From Pseudomonadota bacterium (GTDB taxonomy: Bacteria; Pseudomonadota; Gammaproteobacteria; Steroidobacterales; Steroidobacteraceae), in assembly GCA_037200975.1 (NCBI GenBank), contig JBBCGI010000001.1:992001-1056000 (forward strand): a DNA stretch of 64,000 nucleotides, in the 5' to 3' direction. The position numbers and the translations under genes were made by a program. Positions within the stretch are counted from its first letter, which is position 1, and each line of letters opens with the position of its first letter. The notes under the pieces were generated by a model, which worked only from the letters and a program-made list of their open reading frames with translations, searched no databases and had not been told where the DNA came from. Below are positions 34,581 to 42,808 of the stretch, in pieces.

Positions 34581-35492
34581 ATGAATCCGTTTCGACCCGT
34601 TTTCATCGCCATCGCCGGCTGGGCGGTGTCGCTTTCAGCCGCCCCGGCGGCGCAACAGGCGGCGAACGCGCCCGCGCCAGTTATCGTGTTCATGACGGAT
34701 TTCGGCACGCTCGATGACGCGGTCGCGATCTGCAAGGGCGTGATGCTGGGCCTCGCGCCCGCCGCGCGCATCGTCGATCTCACCCACCAGGTGCGGCCGT
34801 ATTCGATCGCGGACGGCGCGCGTTTTCTCGCGCGCACCTCGCTCTACTATCCCGCGAACACCATCTTCGTCGGCGTCGTCGACCCGGGCGTCGGCACCCA
34901 GCGCCGTACCATCATCGCGAAAACAAAACGCGGTCAATATTTCGTCGTGCCGGACAATGGCTTGCTCACTCCCATCGAGGATCGGGACGGCATCGAGGCC
35001 GCGCGCGAAATCACCAACGCGGCGTGGATGTTGCCCGGGCCGCACTCGGCGACATTTCACGGCCGCGATGTCTTCTCGCCGGTGGCCGGACACCTCGCGC
35101 GGGGCGATGACTGGACGAAGGTCGGCCCGGTGCTGGCGAAGCTCACGCGACTTTCAATTGCGGCGCCGGTCCTGGATGACCGGGGAATCACCGGCCACGT
35201 CATCGGCCTCGACGGGCCGTACGGCAATCTGATCACGGACATCAAGCCGGAGAAGCTGCGCGAGCTCGGGTATGCCACTGGCGACACGGTGAAGATCGAG
35301 GTTTCCGGCCAGCAATTCTTGCTGCCGTTCGTCACCACCTTCGGCGACGTGCCCGAAGGGAAGCCGTTGCTGTACATCGATTCGAGCGGCTTGGTGAGCG
35401 TGGCCATCAACATGGGCAATTTCGCGCAGGCGCACGAAATCACGCCACCTGCGGAATTCTCGATCGCGAGGCGCGCGCAAAGTTCGCAGTGA
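34581..35492 (+). CDS. Exported SAM hydroxide adenosyltransferase (DUF62)
   Basis: A 303-residue member of the SAM hydroxide adenosyltransferase/chlorinase/fluorinase superfamily. The catalytic triad of the hydroxide-type enzymes is visible: Asp101 in VVDPGVG, Arg108 seven residues on, and His160 in TFHGRD, besides MTDFGTLDDAV (SAM ribose contact) and PDNGLLT. These enzymes split SAM to adenosine and methionine; the triad argues against halogenase activity. Unusually it begins with a signal peptide (VFIAIAGWAVSLSAAPAAQQA), placing the enzyme in the periplasm where SAM is not expected. The start has no good alternative that removes the signal. Confidence 0.88.
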   Translation: MNPFRPVFIAIAGWAVSLSAAPAAQQAANAPAPVIVFMTDFGTLDDAVAICKGVMLGLAPAARIVDLTHQVRPYSIADGARFLARTSLYYPANTIFVGVVDPGVGTQRRTIIAKTKRGQYFVVPDNGLLTPIEDRDGIEAAREITNAAWMLPGPHSATFHGRDVFSPVAGHLARGDDWTKVGPVLAKLTRLSIAAPVLDDRGITGHVIGLDGPYGNLITDIKPEKLRELGYATGDTVKIEVSGQQFLLPFVTTFGDVPEGKPLLYIDSSGLVSVAINMGNFAQAHEITPPAEFSIARRAQSSQ

Positions 35493-35652
35493 GCCGCCGG
35501 CTGCCTCATGCCTCACTTCTTTTCATGCGTACTGCCGATTTTCTCAGGGTCGAGCGTGACCCTTTTCACTAGTTTGTCGGGCGGGGTCTGCTAGTGTCGG
35601 CCGCATAAAGAATGTTGGCGACGGAGACGAGGGCAGCAGCGGAGAAATTTCA

Positions 35653-36483
35653 GTGAAGACCAAACAGCCCAGGCATTTCATGCTGGCGTCGGATTTCGAC
35701 CAGACATTGAGCCACAACGATTCCGGTTTCGTGTTGAGTGAGCTGTTAGGAGTCCCGGACTTCGAACAAAAGGTCGAAGGCCTCGCACGCAGCCATCTGG
35801 TCCAGCAGGGCGGCGAACTCGCCTATCTGATCCGGCACGATCCGGCCTTTCGCGGAGTCCGCCGCGAACATCTCATCGAAGCGGGCCGCCGAGTGCGGCT
35901 CAAGGGCGCGCTGCCGGCCTTCGTCGATTTCCTCGCACGCGGCGTCGATGGCCACCAGTTCTCTTTCTACGTGGTTTCGGCCGCACCTCGCGAAGTGGTG
36001 GTGTCCGCGCTCGCCGGCATCGTGCCGCCGGCCAACATCTTTGGCACCGAACTAGATTTCGATCCGCAGTCCGGCGAAGTTCGTGCGATCACGAGCGTGC
36101 GGGCCGGCTACGGCAAGGTCGCGGTCATCGATGAACTCGGGCAACGCCTCGGCATCACTTCCGATCGCGTCATCTACGTCGGCGATGGCAGCTCGGACAT
36201 CCACGTGATGCTGCACGTGAACAACGGCGACGGGTTCACGATCGCGGTCTCGGAGAATCGGCAGCTGGCGCGCATCGCCAGAAGCACGGTCCTCAGCGAC
36301 AGCGCGAGCAGCGTGCTGGTGCCGGTGCTCGATCAGGTGCTGGGATTACGCGCTTCGGAGATTCGCACCTTGCTCGAAGCGGAAGGCCTGGTGCTCGACG
36401 AATGGGAGAAAGCGCGCACCGACCGCGTGCTGATTCGCGAGTCGTTCATCGGCACCGTCGGCTCCATGCCGGTGATGGCATGA
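35653..36483 (+). CDS. HAD-superfamily phosphatase
   Basis: A 276-residue HAD hydrolase. Motif I is SDFDQTLS (nucleophile Asp14, acid Asp16), motif II is YVVSAAPREVV, and the distal motif is YVGDGSSDIHVM. The layout with an alpha-helical cap after motif I resembles phosphoserine-phosphatase-like HADs. Substrate unknown. It starts at GTG with GGAG 8 nt upstream. The stop overlaps the start of a small membrane protein (ATGA), so they are coupled. Confidence 0.87.
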   Translation: MKTKQPRHFMLASDFDQTLSHNDSGFVLSELLGVPDFEQKVEGLARSHLVQQGGELAYLIRHDPAFRGVRREHLIEAGRRVRLKGALPAFVDFLARGVDGHQFSFYVVSAAPREVVVSALAGIVPPANIFGTELDFDPQSGEVRAITSVRAGYGKVAVIDELGQRLGITSDRVIYVGDGSSDIHVMLHVNNGDGFTIAVSENRQLARIARSTVLSDSASSVLVPVLDQVLGLRASEIRTLLEAEGLVLDEWEKARTDRVLIRESFIGTVGSMPVMA

Positions 36484-36704
36484 ACGACGCGCTCGGCTGG
36501 GTGGCGACGGCGATGTTCGTCTCGTCGTACTTTTTCAGGAAGCCCGCGTTGCTGCGCATTGCGCAGATGTCCGGCGCAACCCTGTGGATCGTCTACGGCG
36601 TGATGATCGGCGCGATGCCCGTGATCGTGGCCAATGGGCTGGTGTTCGCGGCGGCGTCCTGGACGATGTTGCGTGCCAGACAGGAGCCGCTCGCAGCCAC
36701 CTAG
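36480..36704 (+). CDS. Small three-helix membrane protein (YgjV/SemiSWEET-like)
   Basis: A 74-residue membrane protein with three hydrophobic helices: LGWVATAMFVSSYFF, LLRIAQMSGATLWIVYGVMI, and MPVIVANGLVFAAASWTML. The size, three-helix bundle and GxxA..IVYG-type segment resemble YgjV/SemiSWEET proteins, which form sugar-transport dimers, but the assignment is by pattern only. Its ATG overlaps the stop of the HAD phosphatase (ATGA). A longer upstream start would read the phosphatase gene out of frame and is rejected. Confidence 0.75.
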   Translation: MNDALGWVATAMFVSSYFFRKPALLRIAQMSGATLWIVYGVMIGAMPVIVANGLVFAAASWTMLRARQEPLAAT

Positions 36705-36768
36705 CCTGGCCGAAGCTCCCTCTTCCGGTAGGCGCAATTCCAGCCGGGCGCCGGCACAATGCGCCATC

Positions 36769-37695
36769 ATGGCGATCGCCTCGACAACACCCACCCGCTC
36801 GACCGGAACGACTGCCGGAAACGGCCTCACGGCCGCGATCGCCGCGTTCGTCATCTGGGGATTCTTTCCCATCTACCTGCTGGGCCTCACGAGCGTGTCG
36901 GCCATGCAGATCACCGCGCATCGCATCGCCTGGTCCTGCGTTTTCGTACTCGCGTGGCTCGTGGCCACGGGAGAGATGCCGAAATTGCGCGCAGCGATGA
37001 CGCGCCCGGGCGTCCTGATCCGCCTCGCGGCCAGCGCGTTCTTCATCGCCGCCAACTGGCTCGCTTTCGCCTGGGCGGTGAACCACGACCGCGTGCTCGA
37101 CGTAAGCCTCGGGTACTACATCGGCCCGTTGCTCAACGTGCTGCTCGGCATCGTCGTGTTGTCGGAACGGCTGGATAGAACTCAGTGGACGGCTGTGGGG
37201 TTCGCCACCGCGGGAGTTCTGTATCTTTCCATCATCGCCGGCCACGCGCCGTGGGTGGCGCTCACGGTCGCGATCTCCTTTTCGCTGTACGGCTTGATCC
37301 GCAAGACAGTGAGCATCGACGCGTTGCCCGGGCTCGCGGTCGAAACCGTGCTGCTCATGCCGTTCGCCGCCGGATACCTGATCTGGTGCGAGGCGCAGGG
37401 AACGGGAGTCCTCGGGCATTCGAACCCCAGCATCACCGTCCTGCTGTTGCTGAGCGGAGTCATCACGTCGGTGCCACTGTTCCTGTTTGCGTACGGCGCG
37501 CGGCGGATTCCGTTCTCCACGATGGGCGTGATCCAGTTCATCGGCCCGAGCCTGCAGTTCGTCTGCGGCCTGCTGGTTTTCCGGGAACCGTTCGGCTCTG
37601 CGCGTGCGTTCGGTTTCATCCTGATCTGGATTGCGTTGCTGATCTACGCCGTGCATGGATTGCGCAGGGCGGCGGCGCCACCGCAGCCCGCGTAG
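36769..37695 (+). CDS. rarD: EamA-family permease, RarD-like
   Basis: A 308-residue, ten-helix drug/metabolite transporter. The N-terminal AAIAAFVIWGFFPIYLLGL and the HRIAWSCVFVL segment are typical of RarD, as is NWLAFAWAVNHDRVLDVSLG with YYIGPLLNVLLGIVVLSERL. RarD proteins are inner-membrane exporters of unsettled substrate. The ATG at 36769 is selected; upstream in-frame sequence is a basic out-of-frame read of the small membrane gene. It converges on the CocE-type hydrolase, 7 bp apart, without a clear terminator. Confidence 0.88.
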   Translation: MAIASTTPTRSTGTTAGNGLTAAIAAFVIWGFFPIYLLGLTSVSAMQITAHRIAWSCVFVLAWLVATGEMPKLRAAMTRPGVLIRLAASAFFIAANWLAFAWAVNHDRVLDVSLGYYIGPLLNVLLGIVVLSERLDRTQWTAVGFATAGVLYLSIIAGHAPWVALTVAISFSLYGLIRKTVSIDALPGLAVETVLLMPFAAGYLIWCEAQGTGVLGHSNPSITVLLLLSGVITSVPLFLFAYGARRIPFSTMGVIQFIGPSLQFVCGLLVFREPFGSARAFGFILIWIALLIYAVHGLRRAAAPPQPA

Positions 37696-37702
37696 AGCAG
37701 GA

Positions 37703-39613
37703 TCAGGGCACCACGGGCAGGATCACTGCGCTCGCCGTGGCGCCGCCGTGCCAGATGCTCTGCGTCGCTTTCCGGTAGTCGGCGGGTTTGGCGAACATGA
37801 TGTTTTCGACGTAGGTCTGCGGATTGCGGTCGTAGAGCGGGAACAGCGTCGACTGGACCTGCACCATGATCCGGTGGCCCGGCAGGAACACATGGTTCAC
37901 GTCGGGCAATGTCCAACGATAAGTCTCTACCTTGCCGGGCTTGAGCGCCGACGGCTTCGCGAAGCTCTGCAAATAACGGCCGCGGAAAATCTCGATGCCG
38001 ATCGGCAGCTCGTAACCCGCCATACCTGGCTTGCCACCCTGCGAAGCGCCTTCCGGCACGTCGTTCGGATAGACGTCGATCAGCTTCACGACCCAGTCGC
38101 TGTCGCTGCCCGTGGTCGACGCAAACAGCTCGACCTGCGGCGCGCCCATGATGTGAACCGGCTTCTCGAGCGGCGTGCTGCGGAAAGAGGCGACGTCCGG
38201 CCGTTCGGACACGAAGCGCTGGTCCTTCACCAGCCATGGCTTCCATTGCGCCGCGTCGCCCATGTTGATCGGCCGCGGCAGGAACGGCACCGGCTTCGCG
38301 GGGTCGCTGACATACTCTTCACGGCCGGCGGCTTTCGGCCGCTCGAAGCTTGCGGCGCCGTTCGCCGACAGGTAGATAGGCCGCGCGGTACCCATGGGCC
38401 AGCGCGGCGAGGTCTGCCACTTGTTGATGCCGGTCGCATACGTCAGCACCGGCGGCGTCTTCGGATCCGGCCCGCCTTTCAGCCAGTGATCGAAGAACGG
38501 CTTCACGTATTCCACGCGCCACTCGCGCGCCGTGTCGCCGGTGAAAATCAGGTCGCCGAGATCGTAGCCATAATGATTGGCGCCCGAGTGCCGCCACGGC
38601 CCGATGACCAGCGAGACCATGTCGTTGTTCTTGTCCTTGGGTTCCATGGCGCGATAAACCGCGGGCGCGCCGTAACTGTCTTCCTGGTCCCATTGGCCCA
38701 CCTCGAGCATCGTCGGCACCTTGAGAGGCTGCGCAGCGAGCCACTTGTCCACCGCCTGCAGCGACCAGAACTCGGTGTACGCGGGGTTCTCGAGAAACTT
38801 GCGGACGCCCGGGTAGTGAGTGATGCCCAGCATCGCCGCGAAATCCGCCATGGAGCCGGCTTCGAGGTAGCGCGTGTAATCGTCGCCCGCGCCGAGCGCA
38901 AAGTCGCCGCCGCCCTGCGCCTTGTTGGTCCCCTGCCCGACCGCGAAATCCAGCGAGCTCACGCGGAAGGCACCGTTGTGAAACCAGTCATCCCCCATCC
39001 AGCCGTCGACCATCGGGCTCTGCGGCACCGCGGCCTTGAGCGCCGGATGCGGATTGATCTCCGCCATCAGCGTCGTGAAGCCTAGATAGGACGAGCCGAT
39101 GACCCCGACGTTGCCATTCGACTCGGGTGTGTTCTTCACCAGCCAGTCGATGGTGTCGTAGGCATCGGTCGATTCGTCGATGCCGGTGTCGTTGAGTGGT
39201 CCGGCCAATGGGCGGTTCAGCACATACGCGCCTTCGGAACGATGCAGTCCGCGAATGTCCTGGTAGACGCGGATATAGCCGTCTTCCACGAATTCGGCGT
39301 CCATGATCTCGACGATGTCGACCAGCCGCTGACTCGCGACGCGATGTACCGAGTGGTAGGCATCGTACGGAGTGCGCGACAGCAGGATGGGCCCGTTGCT
39401 CGTGCCCTTCTTCATCACGACCGTGGTGTAGAGCTTGGTGCCATCACGCATCGGCACCATCGCGTCGCGGCGGATGAAGTCCGCCGAGGCCAGCGTCGAC
39501 TCATATTTATCGACGACGTCCGGCGTCATCGGGGTGACGCGCGAAGGAACTTCCGCAACAGCGCCGGTGGCGACGAGCAGGAATGTGAATGAAAGCAGGA
39601 GAGGATGTTTCAT
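37703..39613 (-). CDS. Exported CocE/NonD-family acyl hydrolase
   Basis: A 636-residue enzyme with a signal peptide (LLLSFTFLLVATGAVA). The alpha/beta-hydrolase core carries the nucleophile motif GSSYLGF (about residue 174), a DGTKLYTTVVMKKG start, the PYDAYHS loop, the catalytic-His region GPWRHSGANHYGYD and an Asp in GQWDQED. The C-terminal jelly-roll (about 440-636) is the X-Pro dipeptidyl-peptidase-like lectin fold. The family includes alpha-amino-acid ester hydrolases, glutaryl-7-ACA acylases and cocaine esterase, which cleave esters or amides of acyl-amino acids. The natural substrate is unknown. Confidence 0.9.
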   Translation of the reverse strand: MKHPLLLSFTFLLVATGAVAEVPSRVTPMTPDVVDKYESTLASADFIRRDAMVPMRDGTKLYTTVVMKKGTSNGPILLSRTPYDAYHSVHRVASQRLVDIVEIMDAEFVEDGYIRVYQDIRGLHRSEGAYVLNRPLAGPLNDTGIDESTDAYDTIDWLVKNTPESNGNVGVIGSSYLGFTTLMAEINPHPALKAAVPQSPMVDGWMGDDWFHNGAFRVSSLDFAVGQGTNKAQGGGDFALGAGDDYTRYLEAGSMADFAAMLGITHYPGVRKFLENPAYTEFWSLQAVDKWLAAQPLKVPTMLEVGQWDQEDSYGAPAVYRAMEPKDKNNDMVSLVIGPWRHSGANHYGYDLGDLIFTGDTAREWRVEYVKPFFDHWLKGGPDPKTPPVLTYATGINKWQTSPRWPMGTARPIYLSANGAASFERPKAAGREEYVSDPAKPVPFLPRPINMGDAAQWKPWLVKDQRFVSERPDVASFRSTPLEKPVHIMGAPQVELFASTTGSDSDWVVKLIDVYPNDVPEGASQGGKPGMAGYELPIGIEIFRGRYLQSFAKPSALKPGKVETYRWTLPDVNHVFLPGHRIMVQVQSTLFPLYDRNPQTYVENIMFAKPADYRKATQSIWHGGATASAVILPVVP

Positions 39614-39818
39614 GGCGTTAGCCTATGAGGCTCAACCACGACCCGCAAGACGACCCGCCGAACGCGCGTGATGCAGGCTGTCGGCGGGAGCACCGACCCG
39701 GCGTAATCGTTCACCGGGAGCCATTGAACGAAAAGGAGCGGGAATACCCGAACGAATTCAACGAATCGCGCAGCGGAGCGTTTTTCATTCAGGCTTGGTT
39801 AACAGACCACGGTTCACC

Positions 39819-41885
39819 ATGCAGACCATGTCTAAAAACCCACTTCGCGCCCTCGCGCTGCTGTCGTTGAGCCTCGCGTTCGGCGCAGCCCATGCGCAGG
39901 ATGACCAGGCATACGAGTCCGACCCGCCGGACCGCGCCGCCCGGCTCAGTTACCTGCAGGGCGAAGTATCGCTGCAGCCTGCCGGCGAGGACGAATGGGC
40001 GGATGCCATCGTCAACCGCCCGCTCACGACCGGCGACAAACTGTGGCTCGATGAAGGCGCGCGCGCCGAAATCTATGTCGGCCAGGCCGCGGTCCGGCTC
40101 GGCAGCAACACCGGTTTCTCCTTCCTCAACGTCGACGATGACACCATCCAGATGCGCATGACCGCGGGCGTCATCGACGTGAACGTGCACGCGCTCGAAG
40201 GCAACGAGCAGATCGAAGTCGACACGCCGAACATCGCGCTGTCGATCCTGCGCCCGGGCCGATATCGCGTCGAAGTGAACGACGCGGGCGATACCACGGT
40301 GGTCAAGGTCAGTGAAGGTACCGCCGAAGCCAGCGCCGGGTCGCACAGCACGGTCGTGCATGCCCAACAGGCCGCCACGTTCCGCGGCGACGAGGATCTG
40401 GTTGCGCAGTTGGGAACACTGGGTGCGCCGGACGAATTCGATTCGTGGAGCCTCGAACGCGACCGGCGCGACGAACGCGCGGCGACGTCGGAGACGGCAC
40501 GTTACGTCGCGCCCGACGTCACGGGTTACCAGGATCTCGACGACAACGGCACCTGGGCTTCGGAACCCGAGTACGGTTACGTGTGGACGCCCTCGCGTGT
40601 GTCCGTGGGCTGGTCGCCGTATCGCGATGGCCGCTGGGTGTGGGTCGCACCCTGGGGCTGGACCTGGATCGATGACATGCCCTGGGGCTACGCGCCGTTC
40701 CACTACGGTAGATGGGCGCATGTACGTGAGCGGTGGTGCTGGGTACCCGGGCCGCGCCACGTGCGCGCGGTGTACGCACCGGCGCTGGTCGGCTGGGTCG
40801 GTTCGCCCGGCGTCGGCGTGTCGGTCGCCATCGGCAACCGGATCGGTTGGTTCCCGCTCGGGCCGCGCGAAGTGTATGTGCCGGGACGCCGCTTCAGTCA
40901 CCGGTATGTCGAGCGCGTGAACGTGCACAACACGGTGATCGTCAACCGGACGTACGTGACCAACGTGTACGACAACCGCGAGCGGAACATGACGTATCGC
41001 AACCGCGCAGTGCCGGGCGCGGTGACGGCCGTGCCGCGCGCGACGTTCACCTCGGCGGAGCGCGTGGGCAATCACCGCATACGCATCGACGAACGCGAGA
41101 TCAGCCGCACGCCGGCCACCGCGCTGGCGCCGCAGATCGCGCCGGGGCGCGAGAGCCGCCTGGGCGCCGCCGTGGGAACCCGCATGAATGGACGCGTGCC
41201 GCCGCGCAACGTCGAAAACCGGCAGGTGGTCGTGAAGCGCGCCCCGCCGCCGGCCTCCGCGCGTTTCACGCGCGGCGATGGCACTAACAATGTGCCGCGC
41301 GAGCAGCCCGTTCGGGAGCAGCGCGCACGGGAAATCAATCAGGAAAATGGTTCCGATCGCGGACGGGTTTTCGACGATCGCAACACGCGCGATACCCGTG
41401 CGTGGCGCAGCGATCGACCCGCTCGATCGCAGCCCAACACGCAGCCGGCCACGCAAACGCGCGCGGATCGGCAGCCGCAGCAGGATCAGCCGCCCGTGGC
41501 AGTGTCACGGCCCGCACCGCAGACGACGCCCCCACGCGATTGGCCGCAGCGCACGCAGGAGCAGCGCCAGCGCCCTGAACCGCAGGAGCGCGGCCAGGCC
41601 GATCTGCAGCGACGCCAGCAGTACGAGCAACAGCGCGACCAGCAGCGGCAAAGCCAGGAGATTGCACGCGCCGCGCGCCAGGCGGAGACGCGTCAAACGG
41701 AAAGACGCGTCGAAAGGCAGCCCGTCGAAAGACCGCCTGTCGAACAGCGCACGCGCGAAGTCGAACGCCCGCGCGTGGAACGTCCGCCCGAGCGGCAGGA
41801 GCGGCAGCAGCCCGCCCAGCCCCGTCAGCAGCCGACCGAGCGAAACCAGCCACGCGAGTGGCGCGGGAACGATCGGAAAAAATAA
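39819..41885 (+). CDS. FecR-like/DUF6600 exported protein with Gln/Arg-rich tail
   Basis: An approximately 688-residue exported protein; signal ALALLSLSLAFGAAHAQ. A FecR-type beta domain (about 35-185) contains LSYLQGEVSLQPAGEDEW and EVDTPNIALSILRPGRYRV. A tryptophan-rich DUF6600-like block follows (about 240-340: YVWTPSRVSVGWSPYRDGRW, WVAPWGWTWIDD, WGYAPFHYGRW). From about 480 to the end it is a disordered tail very rich in Gln, Arg, Glu and Pro. FecR domains sense envelope signals or bind polymers; here no partner anti-sigma arrangement exists. The start (39819 or 39828) is uncertain by three codons. Confidence 0.8.
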   Translation: MQTMSKNPLRALALLSLSLAFGAAHAQDDQAYESDPPDRAARLSYLQGEVSLQPAGEDEWADAIVNRPLTTGDKLWLDEGARAEIYVGQAAVRLGSNTGFSFLNVDDDTIQMRMTAGVIDVNVHALEGNEQIEVDTPNIALSILRPGRYRVEVNDAGDTTVVKVSEGTAEASAGSHSTVVHAQQAATFRGDEDLVAQLGTLGAPDEFDSWSLERDRRDERAATSETARYVAPDVTGYQDLDDNGTWASEPEYGYVWTPSRVSVGWSPYRDGRWVWVAPWGWTWIDDMPWGYAPFHYGRWAHVRERWCWVPGPRHVRAVYAPALVGWVGSPGVGVSVAIGNRIGWFPLGPREVYVPGRRFSHRYVERVNVHNTVIVNRTYVTNVYDNRERNMTYRNRAVPGAVTAVPRATFTSAERVGNHRIRIDEREISRTPATALAPQIAPGRESRLGAAVGTRMNGRVPPRNVENRQVVVKRAPPPASARFTRGDGTNNVPREQPVREQRAREINQENGSDRGRVFDDRNTRDTRAWRSDRPARSQPNTQPATQTRADRQPQQDQPPVAVSRPAPQTTPPRDWPQRTQEQRQRPEPQERGQADLQRRQQYEQQRDQQRQSQEIARAARQAETRQTERRVERQPVERPPVEQRTREVERPRVERPPERQERQQPAQPRQQPTERNQPREWRGNDRKK

Positions 41886-41898
41886 GCTCGCGGCGCGA

Positions 41899-42690
41899 TC
41901 AGATCGATTGACGATCGAACCAGCGCAGCGACATGCATGAAAGACCTGCATCGATCTTCGCGACTTCGGTAACCGGCAGGGCCACGACGTTCAGGCCATG
42001 CTGCGCGAGCATCTCGAAGATGCGCGGGCATCCAGCCCTGACGAATACGGTGTCATTGATCCGCAGCGCGTTGCACGCGTGACGCTCCTCCGCGGGCGCC
42101 ACCAGCACGCGGAAACCTGCTAACAACCCGGAGTCCGCCAGCTCCTGGGTAGCAAGGATCGTTTCCTCGTCCACCAAGGCGCAATCGGTCTTGAGGTGCA
42201 GGGTTCCAGGTGGAACATCGACAACCTCGCCCTTGAGATCGATGGCATTCAGCAGGAGTTTCAGCGCGGCGGCGCCGGTCCGGTCGGTGCGGGCGGACAG
42301 ACCGATGAAGACGCGGCGCGGCGTCACGAGAATGTCCCCGCCGTCGGCAAATCCCGCATCCAGTTTCAGCACGGTCGGGAATCGTGCGTGTAGTTCCGAT
42401 GCAAGCTCGTTTGCTTCAGCCATCCGGGTGGGTGCCCCGGGTCGCAGCAATATCGCCACTTGCGGAAAGACCAGCGCGGGATCCTCGACGAAGATCGAAT
42501 CCGGAAACTCCTCCAGCGGCGCGAGCGTGGTCACCTGGACGCCGGCCGACTCCAACGCGGCGACGTACGCTTGGTGCTCGACGACGACCGCTTCGAAAAC
42601 CGGCGCCGGTCCCGCGTGGGCGCGCAGGCCGTTGACGACGCTTCTTCCGGGCATGCGCACGAGCGCCGAATTGAAATCGAAGACTCTCAA
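41899..42690 (-). CDS. Dimethylarginine dimethylaminohydrolase-like amidohydrolase
   Basis: A 263-residue guanidino-group hydrolase of the DDAH/arginine deiminase superfamily. Substrate-binding FVEDPALVF (Glu69, Asp70), the DGGDIL segment, catalytic His165 in TLHLKTDCAL and nucleophile Cys252 in GLSCMSLRW are all present. It should convert a methylated arginine to citrulline and methylamine. The TTG start at 42690 with CCGGAG ahead gives MRVFDFNSALVRMPG; the longer upstream frame adds a Cys/Arg-rich leader with no family counterpart. It converges on the DUF6600 gene. It may be the last gene after the S41 peptidase (118-bp gap). Confidence 0.87.
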   Translation of the reverse strand: MRVFDFNSALVRMPGRSVVNGLRAHAGPAPVFEAVVVEHQAYVAALESAGVQVTTLAPLEEFPDSIFVEDPALVFPQVAILLRPGAPTRMAEANELASELHARFPTVLKLDAGFADGGDILVTPRRVFIGLSARTDRTGAAALKLLLNAIDLKGEVVDVPPGTLHLKTDCALVDEETILATQELADSGLLAGFRVLVAPAEERHACNALRINDTVFVRAGCPRIFEMLAQHGLNVVALPVTEVAKIDAGLSCMSLRWFDRQSI

Positions 42691-42808
42691 CGGGACTCCG
42701 GAATCGTCACACCGACTACGACAGCGACACGATCGGACGGCCAACGTCCGTCGATCTCATCATCTGCTCGCAATGTTCCACGTTCGCTTCGGTTCATCGC
42801 GCCACAGG

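Noticed and set aside
36402-36704. Longer start for the small membrane protein
   Set aside because: The first 26 residues are an out-of-frame read of the HAD phosphatase and are basic; the ATGA-overlap start at 36480 is preferred.
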